Source: an uncultured Ruminiclostridium sp.
Lineage (GTDB): Bacteria; Bacillota; Clostridia; Oscillospirales; Ruminococcaceae
Length of the DNA stretch: 64,000 nt
Assembly (NCBI GenBank): GCA_947630175.1
Contig: CANRGJ010000003.1
Location: 1 to 64,000, forward strand
Direction: 5' to 3'
In this document: one piece after another, positions 60,840-64,000 of the stretch
How the letters are laid out: the number at the start of each line of letters is the position of its first letter
How positions within the stretch are numbered: position 1 is the stretch's first letter
Notes under the pieces: generated by a model
Databases searched by the model: none
What the model was told of the DNA's origin: nothing
What the model saw: only the letters and a program-made list of their open reading frames with translations
Position numbers and translations under genes: made by a program

Positions 60840-61808
60840 TCAGCTTTTCTTTTTCCTGCAGGAAACGAGGAGCGCAGGGAGCCTCTGATACGCCAAGTGT
60901 ATCAACGCGCCTGCGGCAAATGACGCAAGGACGGAAAAAATAAATCTTACAAGGCTGTTCTGTGAAATAAATCCTATGGGGATACGGCGGGCAAGACCTA
61001 TCACCGCAGGGTGGATTATGTAAACGACAGCAGTTATCTTACGCAGGTACGGTCTTTGCTTTACCGTGTAGGCGTTCAGCAGTCCGTACAAAAACCACAT
61101 TGTTATGGGCAGGAAGAGATACATACTGTGTCTGTCCGCCTCCACGTCGGAGATAAAGCCTTTCAGCAATACTGCCTCGGCGGTCATCAGGGCAAAGCCT
61201 GTGAGAAATCCCGTAAGGCAGATATTGGGGCGGAAACGCTCCTTTCTTCCCGCCGCCATTCCCATAGCCATAAAAAGGGGAGCCATAAGAATCCTGCTGT
61301 TTATCTCGTTGTAAATATCCGACAGGACGGGAATGTTTTCCACCAGTCCGAACCAGCTGTTCCCCAGAAGTCCCAGAGCGTACACCACTGTGCAGACTAT
61401 AAATATTTTATCCGAGGACAGCCGCTTTTGCAGGAGGTAAAGCAGGATAACGCCGAAAATGCTTGCGGGAAAATACCATAGATGATAATATATCCCGTCG
61501 ATAAAAAGGGCTTTCGGTATATCCCAGGGGTCGCTCAGCGCTCCTCCACCTACTGCCAAAGGGATATACAGCGCAGTCGCCGCAAGGTACATAACGCAGG
61601 TCTTTTTCAAGTGTTTCCAAGGGGAGGAAAAGTCTGTGAACTGCCCCGTGACCATAAAGAAGAACGGCACAGCTATCCTGCCAAGAACGTGAACGGTGAA
61701 AAAGTTCAGTCCCATATTTATCTGTTCAAAGGGCAGGGCGTGTATCATTATCACCAGAACAGCCGCAGCGCACCGAAAAATATCGGGCGCACCGCAGTTT
61801 TTGTTCAT
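60840..61808 (-). CDS. Acyltransferase-3 family membrane protein
   Basis: 322 aa, ten or so helices. N-terminal signature FRCAAAVLVIMIHALPF (with the conserved His), FTVHVLGRIAVPFFFMVTGQ. OatA/VanT-like membrane domain that transfers acyl groups to cell-surface glycans; no extracellular SGNH domain. Two bases after the end of the large exported-protein gene. Confidence 0.88.
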   Translation of the reverse strand: MNKNCGAPDIFRCAAAVLVIMIHALPFEQINMGLNFFTVHVLGRIAVPFFFMVTGQFTDFSSPWKHLKKTCVMYLAATALYIPLAVGGGALSDPWDIPKALFIDGIYYHLWYFPASIFGVILLYLLQKRLSSDKIFIVCTVVYALGLLGNSWFGLVENIPVLSDIYNEINSRILMAPLFMAMGMAAGRKERFRPNICLTGFLTGFALMTAEAVLLKGFISDVEADRHSMYLFLPITMWFLYGLLNAYTVKQRPYLRKITAVVYIIHPAVIGLARRIPIGFISQNSLVRFIFSVLASFAAGALIHLAYQRLPALLVSCRKKKS

Positions 61809-61810
61809 AT

Positions 61811-64000
61811 TCAGCCTTCCTCCGTTTCCACGTTAAGGGGAAGGTCCGAGGTTTTGACTATGTAATGATGTTCTCCGCACCATACGTCAACGACAAGCCC
61901 CTGTCTCACCGCGTCGGCGTCGTCCGCATATATTCCGCCGTCGGTATCGTCAAAGACGGATATTTCTGCGGTGGGGATAACGTCTGTCAGGGCGGTTTTC
62001 AGCGCTGCTACTGTGTTTTCATTGATAAAGAAGTTGTTCACGACGGAAATTATATAATCGCTCGCGTCGGGGACGGCAAGCTCTATCCTGTCATCGTCCT
62101 CAGTAATGCGTACCATCATTCCCGTTTCAACGGTTCTACCGCCTGTTATCTCAATACCTGCGGCAAAGCTGTCGCTGTCGGCGTATACCGCTATGCGGTC
62201 GCTGCGGAAATAAATTTCATAGAGCATTTGCACCATCGTATCCGTCGAAACGCTCTCGGCGGCGCAGCGCACCATTATGTCATGCGCCTTTTGCAGCTGA
62301 ACGGCGGGGTCGGTATCCCCGCCCTCATAGTCCTCAGGCAGGAGCAGGTCGGGAGTTCGCTCCGAGATAAAGTCGCGGACGGTAACAAAGTCGTTTTGCA
62401 GCAGGTCGATATATGCGCTGTCGTCTTTGTTGTAATCAAGCACGATATAATCAGGCTTTTCTCTTTTATCGCCGCCGCCTATAAATAGCGTATATTCTCC
62501 CTCCACGTCATATTGCAGTACATAAAGCCCTGAGCCTGTACTCTCGCTTTGATACGGTCCGAAGTCGCTCCAGGTAAGGTCCTCGCCCTTGGCTGCCTTT
62601 AAGCTGAGTATCCTGTAAACGGTAAGCGGCTGCATCAGCTCAGGGGTGTGCGCCGAGATAAAGTCACAGACGGCAACAAAGTCGCTTTTCAGCAGGTCGA
62701 TAGCTGCGTCTTCTTTGTAAGAAAGGGTGAGTTGACCAGGCTTTTCGTTTATATATGTTGCGCCTGTCATCAAAAGCGTATATTCTCCCTCCACGTCATA
62801 GAACAGAATGGAAGTTCCTGAGCCTATGTCAACGCTTTTATATCCTTTAAAGTCGTCGAGGGTGAGATTTTCGCCCTTTTGCTCCTTTATCTGCAAAAGG
62901 TCTCTTACAGTAAGGGACTCTCCGTTGCTGGCAAAGGTAACGTAGTTGCCCACCCTCAGCAGTGAGCGCACCGCGTCCAGCAGCTCGCTTTCGGTAAAGC
63001 CTGAGGTCATCAGGTCAAAATACACGTCGCCGTTGTAAAACTGCGCCGCGCTGATGTTTTCATCGTCTATGTCCTTATAGAGCATAACGGTATGACCGCA
63101 TATGGTGGCGGCGTGACCTGACAGAAATTCCATATCGTCGCCGTAAGCGTCGGTGTCCTTGCTTACCCAAAGCTCCACATGCTTATCCTGCGTTTCGCTG
63201 TAAGCCTCATACTTATTTGCGCTGTTGTATATCTTGCCGTCGCTGTTTTCGAAAACGCCCACGTCAGAGATAAAGCCCCCCTTCATTCCGTCGGGGAGGG
63301 AGGGTATCACGTTGACTACATAATACTCTTTAAGCTGCTCCTCGGTCATAGGGACAAAATCACGGATATCCGCAGATTCACGCCTGTTCACGTCAAAAAA
63401 TTCGGCAATAGGCATTTGCATGTATCGGATATGGTCAACCTGAGTATGAACGTCCCTGACAAGGGATTCTGCCGTTTTCACCATTTCATAAAGGTAAACT
63501 CCACCGTAGCTGTCTATGCAAATGCCCACGTTCTCCAGCATAAACTGTATCTCATAATAATCGTTGTCCTGCTCCGTAGTGTGGAGTATCACGGCGGGCG
63601 TACCGCTGATGTAGGACAGCTCCGAGGGTGCGTCCCACATATTCTTTATGCCGTCCTGTATGCAGTCCTTGGAAAAGCTGACGGTGATAGTGCGCTCGCC
63701 AGAGAGGGTCTGGTAGCAGTACGCGCAGTTTTCCCCCACAACGTACCCGTCTGCGTCCTTATAAAGACCTCTGGATTCCCCTGACTTAACGTTTTCCACA
63801 AGGTCGGAGGGAAATTCCGCAAAAATATTTATGCCGTAATAATTCATCAGCTCCCTCTCGGTCATAGGGTAAAATTCCGCATTTTCGACTGCGTCCGACC
63901 TCAGGGCGCTCCAATCCTCATAGGCTATCTCAACGACGTTTATTCTGCTTTCGGGCAAGGGATCGTCGTTTCCCGGCGGGGAGGAGGTGTCGCTTACCTC
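61811..64000 (-). CDS. Large exported protein with internal domain duplications (start beyond window)
   Basis: At least 729 aa; the frame stays open to the window edge (upstream residues EVSDTSSPPGNDDP, a linker as found behind lipoprotein signals). Two pairs of related domains: FYPMTERELMNYYGINIFAE vs FVPMTEEQLKEYYVVNVIPS (followed by ...VSFSKD / ...LWVSKD), and YDVEGEYTLLMTGATYINEK vs YDVEGEYTLFIGGGDKREKP (each with DFVxVxDFIS...TPxLLxP). No family recognised; co-oriented with the acyltransferase. Confidence 0.75.
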   Translation of the reverse strand, partial: EVSDTSSPPGNDDPLPESRINVVEIAYEDWSALRSDAVENAEFYPMTERELMNYYGINIFAEFPSDLVENVKSGESRGLYKDADGYVVGENCAYCYQTLSGERTITVSFSKDCIQDGIKNMWDAPSELSYISGTPAVILHTTEQDNDYYEIQFMLENVGICIDSYGGVYLYEMVKTAESLVRDVHTQVDHIRYMQMPIAEFFDVNRRESADIRDFVPMTEEQLKEYYVVNVIPSLPDGMKGGFISDVGVFENSDGKIYNSANKYEAYSETQDKHVELWVSKDTDAYGDDMEFLSGHAATICGHTVMLYKDIDDENISAAQFYNGDVYFDLMTSGFTESELLDAVRSLLRVGNYVTFASNGESLTVRDLLQIKEQKGENLTLDDFKGYKSVDIGSGTSILFYDVEGEYTLLMTGATYINEKPGQLTLSYKEDAAIDLLKSDFVAVCDFISAHTPELMQPLTVYRILSLKAAKGEDLTWSDFGPYQSESTGSGLYVLQYDVEGEYTLFIGGGDKREKPDYIVLDYNKDDSAYIDLLQNDFVTVRDFISERTPDLLLPEDYEGGDTDPAVQLQKAHDIMVRCAAESVSTDTMVQMLYEIYFRSDRIAVYADSDSFAAGIEITGGRTVETGMMVRITEDDDRIELAVPDASDYIISVVNNFFINENTVAALKTALTDVIPTAEISVFDDTDGGIYADDADAVRQGLVVDVWCGEHHYIVKTSDLPLNVETEEG

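Overview
The window reads as chromosome of a spore-forming Clostridia member, most like Oscillospirales/Ruminococcaceae. It has the Firmicutes order rpmH-rnpA-yidD-yidC-jag, a SpoIID protein, SigA-type promoters, AGGAGG-like ribosome binding sites, a YqhQ-type DUF1385 protein and CsbB/YfhO-like envelope glycosylation genes. No identification beyond family level is possible from the sequence alone.

Layout. 0-3.1 kb: SRP RNA, leuS and tRNA-Gln. 3.1-13.3 kb is an accessory hotspot. It begins with amplified tRNA-Gln 3' ends, then wreckage of an RHS/polymorphic toxin with a small immunity-like gene, a GNAT and an isochorismatase-fold hydrolase. It ends with a 7.9-kb A+T-rich island bounded by two ~500-bp copies of the folC 3' end. 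The island carries one self-contained minus-strand operon with its own promoter and terminator: TIR protein, large helical protein, KGGxGR-type ParA ATPase, and a 962-aa protein ending in a GNAT domain. This is the best candidate for an undescribed conflict/defence system. 13.3-21 kb: folC, a Nudix hydrolase and a Bce-like two-component/ABC module with matching 11-bp direct repeats in both of its promoters. 21-24.5 kb: membrane-insertion and RNase P cluster. 24.5-25.1 kb: YefM-YoeB. 25.3-36.8 kb: recA-recX-rimO-pgsA, prmC and DUF1385, and a second two-component system in an operon with a lipoprotein and a membrane protein. 37-40 kb: SpoIID, a five-PepSY lipoprotein and a TetR regulator. 40.2-43 kb: a second small accessory insertion (MutS-like ATPase plus membrane protein) between 75-bp direct repeats beside tRNA-Pro. 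43-50 kb: phosphatidyltransferase, rsmI, a tRNA methyltransferase, TrkH and a GT-C-like membrane protein. 50.5-56.5 kb: GT2 + YfhO pair, coaX and an ECF S component. 56.6-64 kb: mfd, Phd-Doc, an acyltransferase and a large exported protein cut by the window end.

A dispersed intergenic repeat family is scattered through the core regions and is absent from the 5.9-13.3 kb island. Copies have outer arms built from GTGTACAGT/TGACAGT words and interchangeable inner hairpins. Several copies supply the stop codon of the adjacent gene.

All family assignments come from motifs read by eye; no database search was run.
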